A stretch of DNA of 64,000 bases, taken from Pseudomaricurvus alcaniphilus (GTDB taxonomy: Bacteria > Pseudomonadota > Gammaproteobacteria > Pseudomonadales > Cellvibrionaceae). The notes under the pieces were generated by a model that worked only from the letters and a program-made list of their open reading frames with translations, made no database searches and had not been told where the DNA came from. The stretch spans positions 62,001 to 126,000 of the forward strand of contig NZ_JAAOIX010000008.1 of the NCBI RefSeq assembly GCF_011440395.1, given 5' to 3'. Shown one piece after another: positions 54,589 to 62,677 of the stretch (its first letter is position 1; the number at the start of each line of letters is the position of its first letter). The translations under genes and the position numbers were made by a program.

Positions 54589-57126
54589 ATGAGCAAATTA
54601 CATCGCGTTCCCCCCTCCCCCGAAATCATGGCCCAAATCTACGCCGACTACCTGCGCATCGCCCAGGGCAGCGGCATTACCTTTGGCCAGTACTTGCAGA
54701 GTATCGGCTACACCAACCCCGCCGCCGACGTGCACGGTATGGACGACGCCGCCGGCATGCGCGCCGGGCACCACGGGCTGGAGCTGATCTCCGTGCCCGA
54801 CAAGCCAATCCTGGGCCCGCTGCCGATCAAAGTATTGCTGGTGGATTTTCCCGACCGCCCCGGCAACCTGCCGGTGTCCCACTACCAGCAACTGCTGTTT
54901 TCCAAAGACAGCCACCCCACCGGCAGCATGCGCGACTACTATCGCGAACTGACCCTGGGCAAGGTGGACATTCGCGGCACTGTGCACGGCTGGCTGCGCC
55001 TGCCCAACAACTACAGTTTTTACTGCAACGGCGAGTCCGGTACCGAGTGGCGCTCCTATCCGCGCAATGCGCCGCGCATGGTGGAGGATGCCGTAAGCGC
55101 GGCACTGCAGGCCAACGTGGTGTTTGAGCAAAATCTCAACGCCCTCGACGACGGCACGGTGACGGCGCTGTTTATCATCCACGCCGGTCTTGGCGCCGAG
55201 ACCCTGCACCCCAATATTCGCGGCAACCATATCTGGTCGCACAAATGGAATATGCGCCAGGCCATCGAGGTAGCCCCCAATTTATTTGCCAGCACCTACC
55301 TGACCGTACCCCACGACTGCAAGGTGGGGGTCTGCGCCCACGAGCTGGGACACCTGGCCTTTCAGTGGGAGGACTTTTACGACCCCAATTACGGCGAGGA
55401 CGGCAAGGAGTGGGACGGCTCCGGCAGCTGGGACCTGATGGCCGGTGGCTCCTACAACGGCAATGGCCATCGCCCCTGCCACCCGGCGGCGCTACACAAG
55501 ACCCAACACAACTGGATCACCGTCACCCAGGTGCACAGCTCCGGCCAATTCAGCCTCAAGCCCTACACCGCCAATACTGGTGAAGTGTTGAAAATCGTCA
55601 GCCCGAAATACCGCCGCGGCCAGTATTTGCTGCTGGAAAATCGCGCCAAATCCGGTTTCGATTCCGACCTGCCCGGCGAGGGCTTGCTGGTGTGGAAGAT
55701 CGACGAAAGCGCCGATATGTTCGCCCCGGAAAAACCGGCCCTGCTGCTGGTGCAAGCCGATGGCCGGCGCCAGCTGGAAACCCCCAACGACTGGAATACC
55801 GGCGACGCCGGCGATCCGTTTCCGGGCAGCTCCAATCGCACCGACCTGACCGACCGCGGCACCATCTCCACCAGCTTTCCCGACGGCGAGGATTCCGGCA
55901 TCAGCCTGAAAAACATCCAGCGCGAAGCGGGCTCCGGCATCATTTCCCTGGCAGTTGAATTCGCCGGTGAGCAAACCTCCAATACCGATGTACTGCAACT
56001 GGGCGCTGAGCCCAGGCAAGCCATTCCCGACAACAGCGCCGGCGGTATTGAGAGCGTTATCGACAGTGACCGCGCCGGCATTGTGCGCCAAATCGCCGTC
56101 AGTGTGGATATCTCCCACTCTTACGTCGGCGACTTGCGGGTCGAGCTGATCGCCCCTTCCGGGCAGGCCGTCACCTTGCACAACCGCGCAGGCGGCAACA
56201 GCGATGACCTGCGCAAGACCTGGTCCTCGGCGGCCGTTAACGCTCTGGTGGATTTGCTTGGCAGCAGCGCCAAGGGCCGCTGGCGCTTGCGAGTTACCGA
56301 CCTGGCCAATGCCGATACCGGCACCCTCAACAGCTGGGGCCTGGCCATCGAACTGGATAAAGCCGAATCGGTGGTGCGCGCTGAAGCCAAACCGAAACTG
56401 GCTATTCCCGACAACGATGCCGCCGGTATCGCCAGTGTGCTGCGTATTGCGCGCCCCGGCGTGGCCCGGGCGATCAAAGTGGCGCTGGATATTGAGCACA
56501 CCTACCGCGGTGATTTACGGGTCGAATTGATCAACCCCCAGGGCCAGCGGGCCCTGTTGCACAATCGCAGTGGCAGGGGCGAAGACCACCTGAAAGTCAC
56601 CTATGACGCCGCCTCCAGCGAGGCGCTGGCACCACTGATTGGCAAGCCCATCAACGGCGATTGGACCCTGCGAGTTTCCGACCTGGCCGGCAGCGACGTG
56701 GGTACCCTCAACAGCTGGAGCCTGGAGTTGGAACTGGCAGCGCGCAACCTGCAAGCCAGCCGTGAGGATACAACCCCGCGCCCCATTCCCGACGCCGACG
56801 CCGCCGGCATTGGTAGCAGCCTCAATTTCAGCGAACAAGGCACGGTGCAGGCGCTGGCTGTTGAGGTGGACATTGAGCACACCTACATCGGCGATCTGCG
56901 GCTGGAGCTGCTGGCGCCATCCGGGCAGCGCACCCTGCTGCACGACAGGGCTGGCGGCCGCACCCGCAATTTACTGCTGCAGCTGAGCTCCGGTAATTCT
57001 GCGGCCCTGGCCGCCCTTACCGGCGAACCGGTGCAGGGCAACTGGGTACTGCGAGTCGCCGATCTCGAAGGCCTCGACACCGGCACCTTACGGCGCTGGT
57101 CGCTGCAACTCACCTACGCCAGTTAG
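54589..57126 (+). CDS. M6-family metalloprotease with three P-domains
   Basis: The protein has 845 residues. The zinc motif HELGH lies at 251-255 (VCAHELGHLAFQWEDFYD), followed by SGSWDLMAGGSYNG, typical of M6 (immune inhibitor A-like) peptidases. From about residue 479 three proprotein-convertase P-domains follow, at about 479, 606 and 733, each with IPDxxAxGI, DLRVELI/DLRLELL, LHNR and the closing DTGTLNSW-type motif. No signal peptide is found: the N-terminus MSKLHRVPPSPEIMAQIY is polar, and the upstream frame adds nothing hydrophobic. M6 proteases are normally secreted, so the route or the location is unclear. Its stop overlaps that of the next, convergent gene. Confidence 0.9.
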   Translation: MSKLHRVPPSPEIMAQIYADYLRIAQGSGITFGQYLQSIGYTNPAADVHGMDDAAGMRAGHHGLELISVPDKPILGPLPIKVLLVDFPDRPGNLPVSHYQQLLFSKDSHPTGSMRDYYRELTLGKVDIRGTVHGWLRLPNNYSFYCNGESGTEWRSYPRNAPRMVEDAVSAALQANVVFEQNLNALDDGTVTALFIIHAGLGAETLHPNIRGNHIWSHKWNMRQAIEVAPNLFASTYLTVPHDCKVGVCAHELGHLAFQWEDFYDPNYGEDGKEWDGSGSWDLMAGGSYNGNGHRPCHPAALHKTQHNWITVTQVHSSGQFSLKPYTANTGEVLKIVSPKYRRGQYLLLENRAKSGFDSDLPGEGLLVWKIDESADMFAPEKPALLLVQADGRRQLETPNDWNTGDAGDPFPGSSNRTDLTDRGTISTSFPDGEDSGISLKNIQREAGSGIISLAVEFAGEQTSNTDVLQLGAEPRQAIPDNSAGGIESVIDSDRAGIVRQIAVSVDISHSYVGDLRVELIAPSGQAVTLHNRAGGNSDDLRKTWSSAAVNALVDLLGSSAKGRWRLRVTDLANADTGTLNSWGLAIELDKAESVVRAEAKPKLAIPDNDAAGIASVLRIARPGVARAIKVALDIEHTYRGDLRVELINPQGQRALLHNRSGRGEDHLKVTYDAASSEALAPLIGKPINGDWTLRVSDLAGSDVGTLNSWSLELELAARNLQASREDTTPRPIPDADAAGIGSSLNFSEQGTVQALAVEVDIEHTYIGDLRLELLAPSGQRTLLHDRAGGRTRNLLLQLSSGNSAALAALTGEPVQGNWVLRVADLEGLDTGTLRRWSLQLTYAS

Positions 57127-57554
57127 CGTTCAAACTTGCAGGACAGCAGCACCGAGGACAGGGTTTTTTCAACGCCGTCGATAGCGCCGAGCTGGTCCAG
57201 CACCGCATCCAGCTGCTGGGTGGACTCGGCCTTCACCTCGACGATAAAGTCGTAGATGCCGCTGACGGTATAAACCCGGTGCACGGCATCGATTTTTTTC
57301 ATCTGTCGAATCACCGCAGCACCCTGTTTGGCGTCGGCCACAATCATCACCTGGGCCCTGATCCAGTTCTGTTGATAATCCTCACCACTGCGAATGGTGT
57401 AACCGGTGATCACTCCGCGCGCTTCCAGCCGGGCAATCTTGTCTTTTACCGTGGTGCGGGACAGGCCCAGTTGGCGCGCCAGCTCGGTGGTGGTTTGGCG
57501 GGCATTATCGCGCAGTAACTGCAACAGGCGCTTGTCGTTCCCATCCATAATCAT
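57123..57554 (-). CDS. Lrp/AsnC family regulator beside the lysine degradation genes
   Basis: The protein has 143 residues. The winged helix is GNDKRLLQLLRDNARQTTTELARQLGLSRTTVKDKIARLEARGVI, and the RAM domain has VHRVYTVSGIYDFIVEVKAES. It is divergent from the saccharopine dehydrogenase gene, 132 bp away, and very probably regulates that operon, perhaps sensing lysine or a pathway intermediate. Its stop codon overlaps the M6 protease stop by four bases on the other strand. Confidence 0.92.
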   Translation of the reverse strand: MIMDGNDKRLLQLLRDNARQTTTELARQLGLSRTTVKDKIARLEARGVITGYTIRSGEDYQQNWIRAQVMIVADAKQGAAVIRQMKKIDAVHRVYTVSGIYDFIVEVKAESTQQLDAVLDQLGAIDGVEKTLSSVLLSCKFER

Positions 57555-57686
57555 AGTGGCGGACTTATCGTCGAAGTGATAAAGAATATTGACCTTTTTG
57601 CGCAGTTTAGCTGTTACAAATGGCGTTGTCCCGTATTAATCTGCAGTGGCAGTGACCCCTGTCCGGGAGCTGCCAGGAGGTGGGCG
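57555..57686. promoter_or_regulatory. Divergent promoter region of the lysine degradation operon
   Basis: This 132-bp region lies between the Lrp-type regulator and the saccharopine dehydrogenase gene. CCAGGAGGTGGGCG just before 57687 is a very strong ribosome site for the dehydrogenase. An AT-rich stretch at 57575-57620 probably holds the promoters; no single operator is evident. Confidence 0.4.
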
Positions 57687-58817
57687 ATGCACAATATACT
57701 GCTGATCGGTGCCGGTAAAATCGGCGCCACCATTACCGAGCTGCTGGTCAGCTCGGGCGACTACCGGGTCACCGTGGCGGACGCAGACCAGGCCAGCCTC
57801 CATCATCTGCCGGCCCGGGCCGGGGTCGAGCAGTTGCTGCTCGATGCCAGCGACCAGGGCGCACTGCAGCAGGCCATGCAAGATAAATACGCGGTCCTCC
57901 ACGCCGGGCCTTTCTATCTCACCCGCGCCATCGTTGAGGCCGCAGTGGCGGCCAGAATTCACTACCTCGACCTCACCGAAGACATCGCCAGCACCCAGCT
58001 GGTGCGCTCGCTGGCGCACCAATCCGAGCGCGCCCTGATTCCCCAGTGTGGCCTGGCGCCGGGCTTTATTTCCATCGTCGCCTACGATTTGAGCAAGCAG
58101 TTCGACTCGCTGGAAAACGTGCATATGCGGGTCGGTGCCCTGCCCAAATACCCCACCAATGCCCTCAAATACAATTTGACCTGGTCCACCGAGGGTTTGA
58201 TCAACGAGTACTGCAAGCCCTGCGAGGCCATAGTCGAGGGCAAACTGGTGGATGTGGCGCCGCTGGAAGATATCGAGACCTTCTCCCTCGACGGCATCAA
58301 CTACGAGGCCTTCAACACCTCCGGTGGGCTCGGCACCCTGTGCGATACCCTGGCGGGAAAGGTGCGCAACCTGAACTACCGCACCGTGCGCTACCCCGGT
58401 CACCGGGATGTGATGAAACTGTTGCTGCAGGACCTGCGCCTGCGCGACCGCCCGGAACTCATGAAGGACATCCTGGAAAACGCCCTGCCCATTACCTACC
58501 AGGATGTGGTGCTGATTTTTGTCAATGTCAGTGGCAAGGACAAGGGCCACCTGGTGCAGAAGTCCTACGCCCACAAGGTCTACAACAAGACCCTTAACGG
58601 GCAATTGTTCAGCGCCATCCAGATCACCACCGCGGCCTCCATTTGCGCGGTGCTGGACCTGCTCGCCGCGGGCAAGCTGCCGCAGCAGGGCTTCGTCAAA
58701 CAGGAGGATATTTTGTTCAGCGACTTTATCAACAACCGCTTTGGCAAGTATTACGCACAGCCCGCTGAACCCGAAGGCGGCGCGGCCAGTGCCACCGCAG
58801 CGGAAGTTGTTGAATAA
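57687..58817 (+). CDS. Saccharopine dehydrogenase family protein
   Basis: The protein has 376 residues from the ATG at 57687. The Rossmann motif ILLIGAGKIGATITELL is followed by LDLTEDIASTQLV, CGLAPGFISIVAYDL, and NTSGGLGTLCDTLAGKVRNLNYRTVRYPGHRDVM, all as in LYS9-type saccharopine dehydrogenases. The likely reaction is saccharopine to glutamate and 2-aminoadipate 6-semialdehyde. The next gene encodes a semialdehyde dehydrogenase of the right family (22-bp gap). A lysine-ketoglutarate reductase, needed to make saccharopine, is not in the window. Confidence 0.85.
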   Translation: MHNILLIGAGKIGATITELLVSSGDYRVTVADADQASLHHLPARAGVEQLLLDASDQGALQQAMQDKYAVLHAGPFYLTRAIVEAAVAARIHYLDLTEDIASTQLVRSLAHQSERALIPQCGLAPGFISIVAYDLSKQFDSLENVHMRVGALPKYPTNALKYNLTWSTEGLINEYCKPCEAIVEGKLVDVAPLEDIETFSLDGINYEAFNTSGGLGTLCDTLAGKVRNLNYRTVRYPGHRDVMKLLLQDLRLRDRPELMKDILENALPITYQDVVLIFVNVSGKDKGHLVQKSYAHKVYNKTLNGQLFSAIQITTAASICAVLDLLAAGKLPQQGFVKQEDILFSDFINNRFGKYYAQPAEPEGGAASATAAEVVE

Positions 58818-58838
58818 AAACTGTTACAGGAGTGGTTT

Positions 58839-60335
58839 ATGAACAGCGTCGACATCCTCACCAAACTCGATCTGCAAGATGCCGTTAACGCCGGCGACCT
58901 GGTGGTGTGCAGTCCCATCGACGGCGGACCAATTGGTATCCTGCCGAGCAGCGATGCCGAGCATATTGAGGCGGCCATCACCAGCGCCCGGCAGGCGTTC
59001 GAACAGTGGCGCACAGTGCCGGCACCGCGGCGCGGCGAATTGATCCGCGTGCTGGGCAACAAGCTGCGCGAGAACAAGGAAGCGCTGGGCGCGCTGGTGA
59101 CTCTCGAGTGCGGCAAAATCTACCAGGAGGGGCTGGGCGAAGTCCAGGAGATGATCGATATCTGCGACTTTGCGGTGGGCTTGTCGCGCCAGTTGCACGG
59201 CCTGGTAATCGCCTCCGAGCGACCCGGCCACAGCATGGCTGAACTCTGGCACCCCATCGGCCCGGTGGGCATCATCTCGGCGTTCAATTTCCCGGTCGCG
59301 GTGTGGTGCTGGAACGCGGCACTGGCCATCGTCTGCGGCAACAGTGTGATCTGGAAACCGTCGGAGAAAACCCCCATCACCGCGCTCGCCTGCCAGAAAC
59401 TTTTGCAGCAGGCCATGGCCGAGCTGGGTGACGTGCCCAATGGCTTATCGCAACTGCTGATCGGCGCCGGCACCGTGGGCGCGCAACTGGTCAATGACCG
59501 GCGCGTGCCGGTGATCAGCGCCACCGGCAGTACCGCCATGGGACGCAAGGTCGGCCCGGCGGTCGCCAGCCGTTTTGGCCGCGCCATCCTCGAACTGGGT
59601 GGCAATAACGCCATTGTTGTGGCCCCCTCCGCCGATTTGGACATGGCGGTGCGGGCCATTGTCTTCGGCGCCGTCGGCACCGCCGGCCAGCGTTGCACAT
59701 CCACCCGGCGCCTGATTGTGCACGAAAACATTTACCCGGCGCTGCTCAGCGCCCTGCAACAGGCCTACGCCAGCGTGCCCATTGGCGATCCACTGGAGCC
59801 GGCCAACCTGGTTGGGCCGCTGATCGACAAACACGCCTTTGACGCCATGCAAGCCGCCCTGGCCAGCGCCCGCAAGGCCGGAGTCACTGTCTTTGGTGGC
59901 GAGCGGGTGCTGGCGGATGAATTCCCCGACGGCTACTACGTCAAGCCGGCGCTGGTGGAGATGCCGGACGGCAGCCGCAGCGTGCAAACGGAGACGTTCG
60001 CCCCGATTCTCTATATCCATCGCTACCAGGAATTGACGGCGGCCATCGAACAACACAACGACGTACCCCAGGGTTTGTCGTCCGCGATATTCACCACCGA
60101 CTTGCGCGAAGCGGAATTGTTTCGCTCCGCAGCGGGCAGCGACTGCGGCATCGTCAATATCAATATCGGTACCAGTGGCGCCGAGATCGGCGGTGCCTTT
60201 GGCGGCGAAAAAGAAACCGGCGGCGGTCGCGAATCCGGTTCGGATGCCTGGAAAGGCTATATGCGCCGGGTCACCTCGACCCTGAATTATTCCCGCGAAT
60301 TACCGCTGGCGCAGGGAATTGAATTCAACCTGTGA
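58839..60335 (+). CDS. ALDH7-type 2-aminoadipate semialdehyde dehydrogenase
   Basis: The protein has 498 residues of the NAD(P)-dependent aldehyde dehydrogenase superfamily. The catalytic Glu is in LELGGNNAIVV and the nucleophile Cys in VGTAGQRCTSTRR, the latter typical of the ALDH7 (antiquitin) branch, as is FNFPVAVWCWNAALAIVCGN. ALDH7 enzymes oxidise 2-aminoadipate semialdehyde to 2-aminoadipate in lysine breakdown. Position between the saccharopine dehydrogenase and a DUF1338 protein supports this substrate. Confidence 0.9.
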   Translation: MNSVDILTKLDLQDAVNAGDLVVCSPIDGGPIGILPSSDAEHIEAAITSARQAFEQWRTVPAPRRGELIRVLGNKLRENKEALGALVTLECGKIYQEGLGEVQEMIDICDFAVGLSRQLHGLVIASERPGHSMAELWHPIGPVGIISAFNFPVAVWCWNAALAIVCGNSVIWKPSEKTPITALACQKLLQQAMAELGDVPNGLSQLLIGAGTVGAQLVNDRRVPVISATGSTAMGRKVGPAVASRFGRAILELGGNNAIVVAPSADLDMAVRAIVFGAVGTAGQRCTSTRRLIVHENIYPALLSALQQAYASVPIGDPLEPANLVGPLIDKHAFDAMQAALASARKAGVTVFGGERVLADEFPDGYYVKPALVEMPDGSRSVQTETFAPILYIHRYQELTAAIEQHNDVPQGLSSAIFTTDLREAELFRSAAGSDCGIVNINIGTSGAEIGGAFGGEKETGGGRESGSDAWKGYMRRVTSTLNYSRELPLAQGIEFNL

Positions 60336-60350
60336 GCAAGCGAGGTTGCT

Positions 60351-61148
60351 ATGAACGTGCAAACATTTTTTGCAACGCTGTGGCAGGATTACCTGGCCAT
60401 CGCCCCGCAAGCTAGTGCCATTCGCCAGTTGTTTTTACAGACCGACGTCGAAGTGATCAACGACCATGTCGCCTTCCGCACCTTTGCTGAATGCCCGCTC
60501 GACCTGACGGCACTGCAACCCGTTGTGCTGGGGATGGGTTATAAGGTGCAGGAAGATTACCAGTTTATCGAAAAGAAAGTCCGTGCCCGCAGCTATATTC
60601 ACCCGGACCCGAAAGTACCGAAAATCTTCCTGTCCGAACTGGAGCGCCACAAGCTAAGTAACAAGGCCCAGGCCATTCTCGCTCGCTATTGCGCGCAAAT
60701 CGAAATGACACTATTAACACCCGCCATTTTCTGGTCGGGTCGCCACTGGGACATGCCCAGCTTGCAGGACTACCAAACGCTGCTGGCTGAAAGTGAATAC
60801 GCCGCCTGGCTGGTGACTATCGGCCTGCGCGTCAATCACTTCACGGTCAGCATCAACCACCTCACCTCCAGCCAGGATATCCGCGCACTACTGCAACGGG
60901 TCGAAGACGCCGGTTTTACCATCAACAGCAGCGGCGGCCGCGTCAAGGGCTCGCCCGAGTGTTTGCTGGAACAGGGATCGACCATGGCGGAGCGCATGGA
61001 AGTGACCTTTGCCGGCGGCGAAAAACACAGTGTACCCACCTGCTTTTACGAATTTGCCAAGCGCTACCCCGACGCCAACGGCGTACTCTACCAGGGTTTC
61101 GTCAGCGCCAATGCCGACAAGATTTTTGAATCGACGGCGGCGATGTAG
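60351..61148 (+). CDS. DUF1338 protein, probable 2-oxoadipate dioxygenase/decarboxylase
   Basis: The protein has 265 residues of the DUF1338 (HglS/YdcJ) family. A metal-ligand His is expected in NDHVAFRTFAECPLDL, with KIFLSELE and, later, VNHFTVSINHL and GSTMAERMEVTF. In Pseudomonas putida HglS, a longer member, turns 2-oxoadipate into D-2-hydroxyglutarate in lysine catabolism. The short form here sits 15 bp after the aminoadipate semialdehyde dehydrogenase, where that step would come after transamination. Activity of the short form on the same substrate is inference. Confidence 0.8.
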   Translation: MNVQTFFATLWQDYLAIAPQASAIRQLFLQTDVEVINDHVAFRTFAECPLDLTALQPVVLGMGYKVQEDYQFIEKKVRARSYIHPDPKVPKIFLSELERHKLSNKAQAILARYCAQIEMTLLTPAIFWSGRHWDMPSLQDYQTLLAESEYAAWLVTIGLRVNHFTVSINHLTSSQDIRALLQRVEDAGFTINSSGGRVKGSPECLLEQGSTMAERMEVTFAGGEKHSVPTCFYEFAKRYPDANGVLYQGFVSANADKIFESTAAM

Positions 61149-61175
61149 TTACAAAGGGTGAGTTACAATGGGTGA
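61148..61175. repeat. 14-bp tandem duplication after the DUF1338 gene
   Basis: GTTACAAAGGGTGA (61148-61161) and GTTACAATGGGTGA (61162-61175) differ by one base. The first copy overlaps the stop codon region of the DUF1338 gene. Confidence 0.85.
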
Positions 61176-61222
61176 TTTGTAACTGGCGAGTTATTAACTT
61201 GAGCTGCAAATGAAACGTGAGC

Positions 61223-61330
61223 TCACCCTGTCACGGGTTCAAACTTGTAGCCCATGCCGTAAACGGAATAAATGATTTCCTCACCCGGTAACAGTGGCTG
61301 CAACTTCTGGCGCAGCTTTGATATGGCTGT
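61223..61330 (-). pseudogene. Remnant of an OmpR/CadC-type winged-helix regulator
   Basis: The minus strand reads TAISKLRQKLQPLLPGEEI, then IYSVYGMGYKFEPVTG and a stop. This is the last 35 residues of a Trans_reg_C domain, including the recognition helix end (SKLRQKL) and the wing strand (YGMGYKFEP). An in-frame stop lies directly upstream and the rest of the gene is gone, replaced by a tandem repeat. Only the C-terminal tail survives. Confidence 0.75.
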
Positions 61331-61334
61331 TCAC

Positions 61335-61376
61335 GGCTCTATCAGTTTACGGTTCTATCAGTTTACGGTTCTATCA
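61335..61376. repeat. 16-bp tandem repeat at the break point of the regulator remnant
   Basis: GGCTCTATCAGTTTAC (61335-61350) and GGTTCTATCAGTTTAC (61351-61366) are followed by a partial GGTTCTATCA. The array begins five bases from the truncated regulator end. Confidence 0.9.
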
Positions 61377-61523
61377 CTGACGACGCGGTAGTCGCGGTAA
61401 ATTCGAGTTATGAATTTGTACTAGTTAATAGACCATACTGGTACTGCCCCATATATGCGGCGCAGACCAATTGCAGTCAATTATCAGAAAAAACAGCTTT
61501 AGCCACTCTGAATTTTTATATTT

Positions 61524-61952
61524 TCACTCGACCAGAAACTGCTTGGGTAAAATCTTTTCCGGCTCAGTTCGAAAAAACATCGAGGTCGCGCCGATACCCC
61601 TGACACCGTTGTAGTAGTTGGCAACGGCAAACGCAGGGCCGTTCTGGTACTCCAGTATGCCTATGATATAGCACGATCGTGACCCCAATTCTTTCGCGCT
61701 CAAAATAGACGCTGTTTCTACCGAGCCAAAAAATTGCTCGATTTGCCCTAAAGACTGTGCCTGGCTCAACGACCTTGTGTCGTTTTCCAACGGCCCGTTT
61801 TTCAGCAACCGTTTCACAAAGGCCGTGCTGCCTTCTTTTTGGTAAACCTCGACAGCTTTTATAAATTCACTCGAAGCTATTTCACAAACGCTACTTGCAG
61901 CTACATTCCCAGTCAAGGCAACCAGAATTGCCAACAGTATTATTGGTTTCAT
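61524..61952 (-). CDS. Small secreted protein of unknown function
   Basis: The protein has 142 residues. It starts MKPIILLAILVALTGNVAAS, a clear signal peptide with cleavage after about residue 19. The mature part has two Cys (VCEIASSEF, SCYIIGILEY) that could form a disulfide and ends in EPEKILPKQFLVE. GGAAAA precedes the ATG. No domain is recognised. It is less GC-rich than most genes of the window, as is the whole region from 61.2 kb on. Confidence 0.65.
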   Translation of the reverse strand: MKPIILLAILVALTGNVAASSVCEIASSEFIKAVEVYQKEGSTAFVKRLLKNGPLENDTRSLSQAQSLGQIEQFFGSVETASILSAKELGSRSCYIIGILEYQNGPAFAVANYYNGVRGIGATSMFFRTEPEKILPKQFLVE

Positions 61953-62041
61953 TTTATTTTCCTTTTTAATTTGCCATCCAGTTTCAATTACCGGCGTTCA
62001 CACCGGAGTGGCAGAAAAAACAGTTCTTTACCAGATTCCTG

Positions 62042-62443
62042 TTACCTCATGCGCGCCGGCGGCACCAGATACCAGCTTGCGATAACCAGGCCGCCGAAGA
62101 GCGTATAAAGCACAACGAATACCCAATCCGGTGCACTGTAGTAAAGCAAGCTGTGTAACCAGTGTTGAATAAAAGAGCCTGAATAGACCTCAGCACCGGC
62201 TGCTTCTCTCAACGCCATTTCCCAACTGGTTAAAGGACAAATGACACTTGCCCATGATTGCAGAACGACAATACCAATAGCGAGCAAATGAATTATACGA
62301 AAGACTCTGTTTTTAACCCAATGCCAGCTTAAAAAGTACCCGAGGTAAATGGCGCAAAGGCCAAGCGTCACGAATAACACAAACATTACGTGCACAACTA
62401 AAATCGCATCCGCCAACAGAAGGAACAACGTTTCCTTTGACAC
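62042..62443 (-). CDS. DUF2784 family membrane protein
   Basis: The protein has 133 residues and about four membrane helices. It shows the DUF2784 pattern: LLADAILVVHVMFVLFVTLG at the N-terminus, LLAIGIVVLQSWASVICPLTSWE in the middle, and SFIQHWLHSLLYYSAPDWVF. The function of the family is unknown. It is a single gene between the small secreted protein and the DMT transporter, all on the minus strand. Confidence 0.88.
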   Translation of the reverse strand: MSKETLFLLLADAILVVHVMFVLFVTLGLCAIYLGYFLSWHWVKNRVFRIIHLLAIGIVVLQSWASVICPLTSWEMALREAAGAEVYSGSFIQHWLHSLLYYSAPDWVFVVLYTLFGGLVIASWYLVPPARMR

Positions 62444-62677
62444 GATTTTCTACCTCAAGCAGAACGCTGTAGAGCACACGACACACCGATTATCAGGTTG
62501 AACTTCCGGCCGTAATAAAGTTCGGGGCCAGCTGTAAAGTGCCGGAATGCATAAGGACCGAATTAAAGCCTTTGCAGGTCAAGTTATCAGCCGATTATGG
62601 TGGATATTCAGCCCAGTGGCCAGAGCTCCGATAACACCGTCTGCAGCGTTCCGGTTGGGTGGCTTACGTATAGCCTC

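Larger units (their letters stand above)
61149..61523. other. 375-bp gap with gene debris
   Basis: No intact gene. The stretch holds a 14-bp duplication, the remnant of a winged-helix regulator (61223-61330), a 16-bp tandem repeat (61335-61376) and then about 140 bp of AT-rich sequence in which I see nothing specific. Confidence 0.7.

Noticed and set aside
61839-62108. 89-codon plus-strand frame across the secreted-protein and DUF2784 gap
   Set aside because: It overlaps two better supported minus-strand genes and has no ribosome site.
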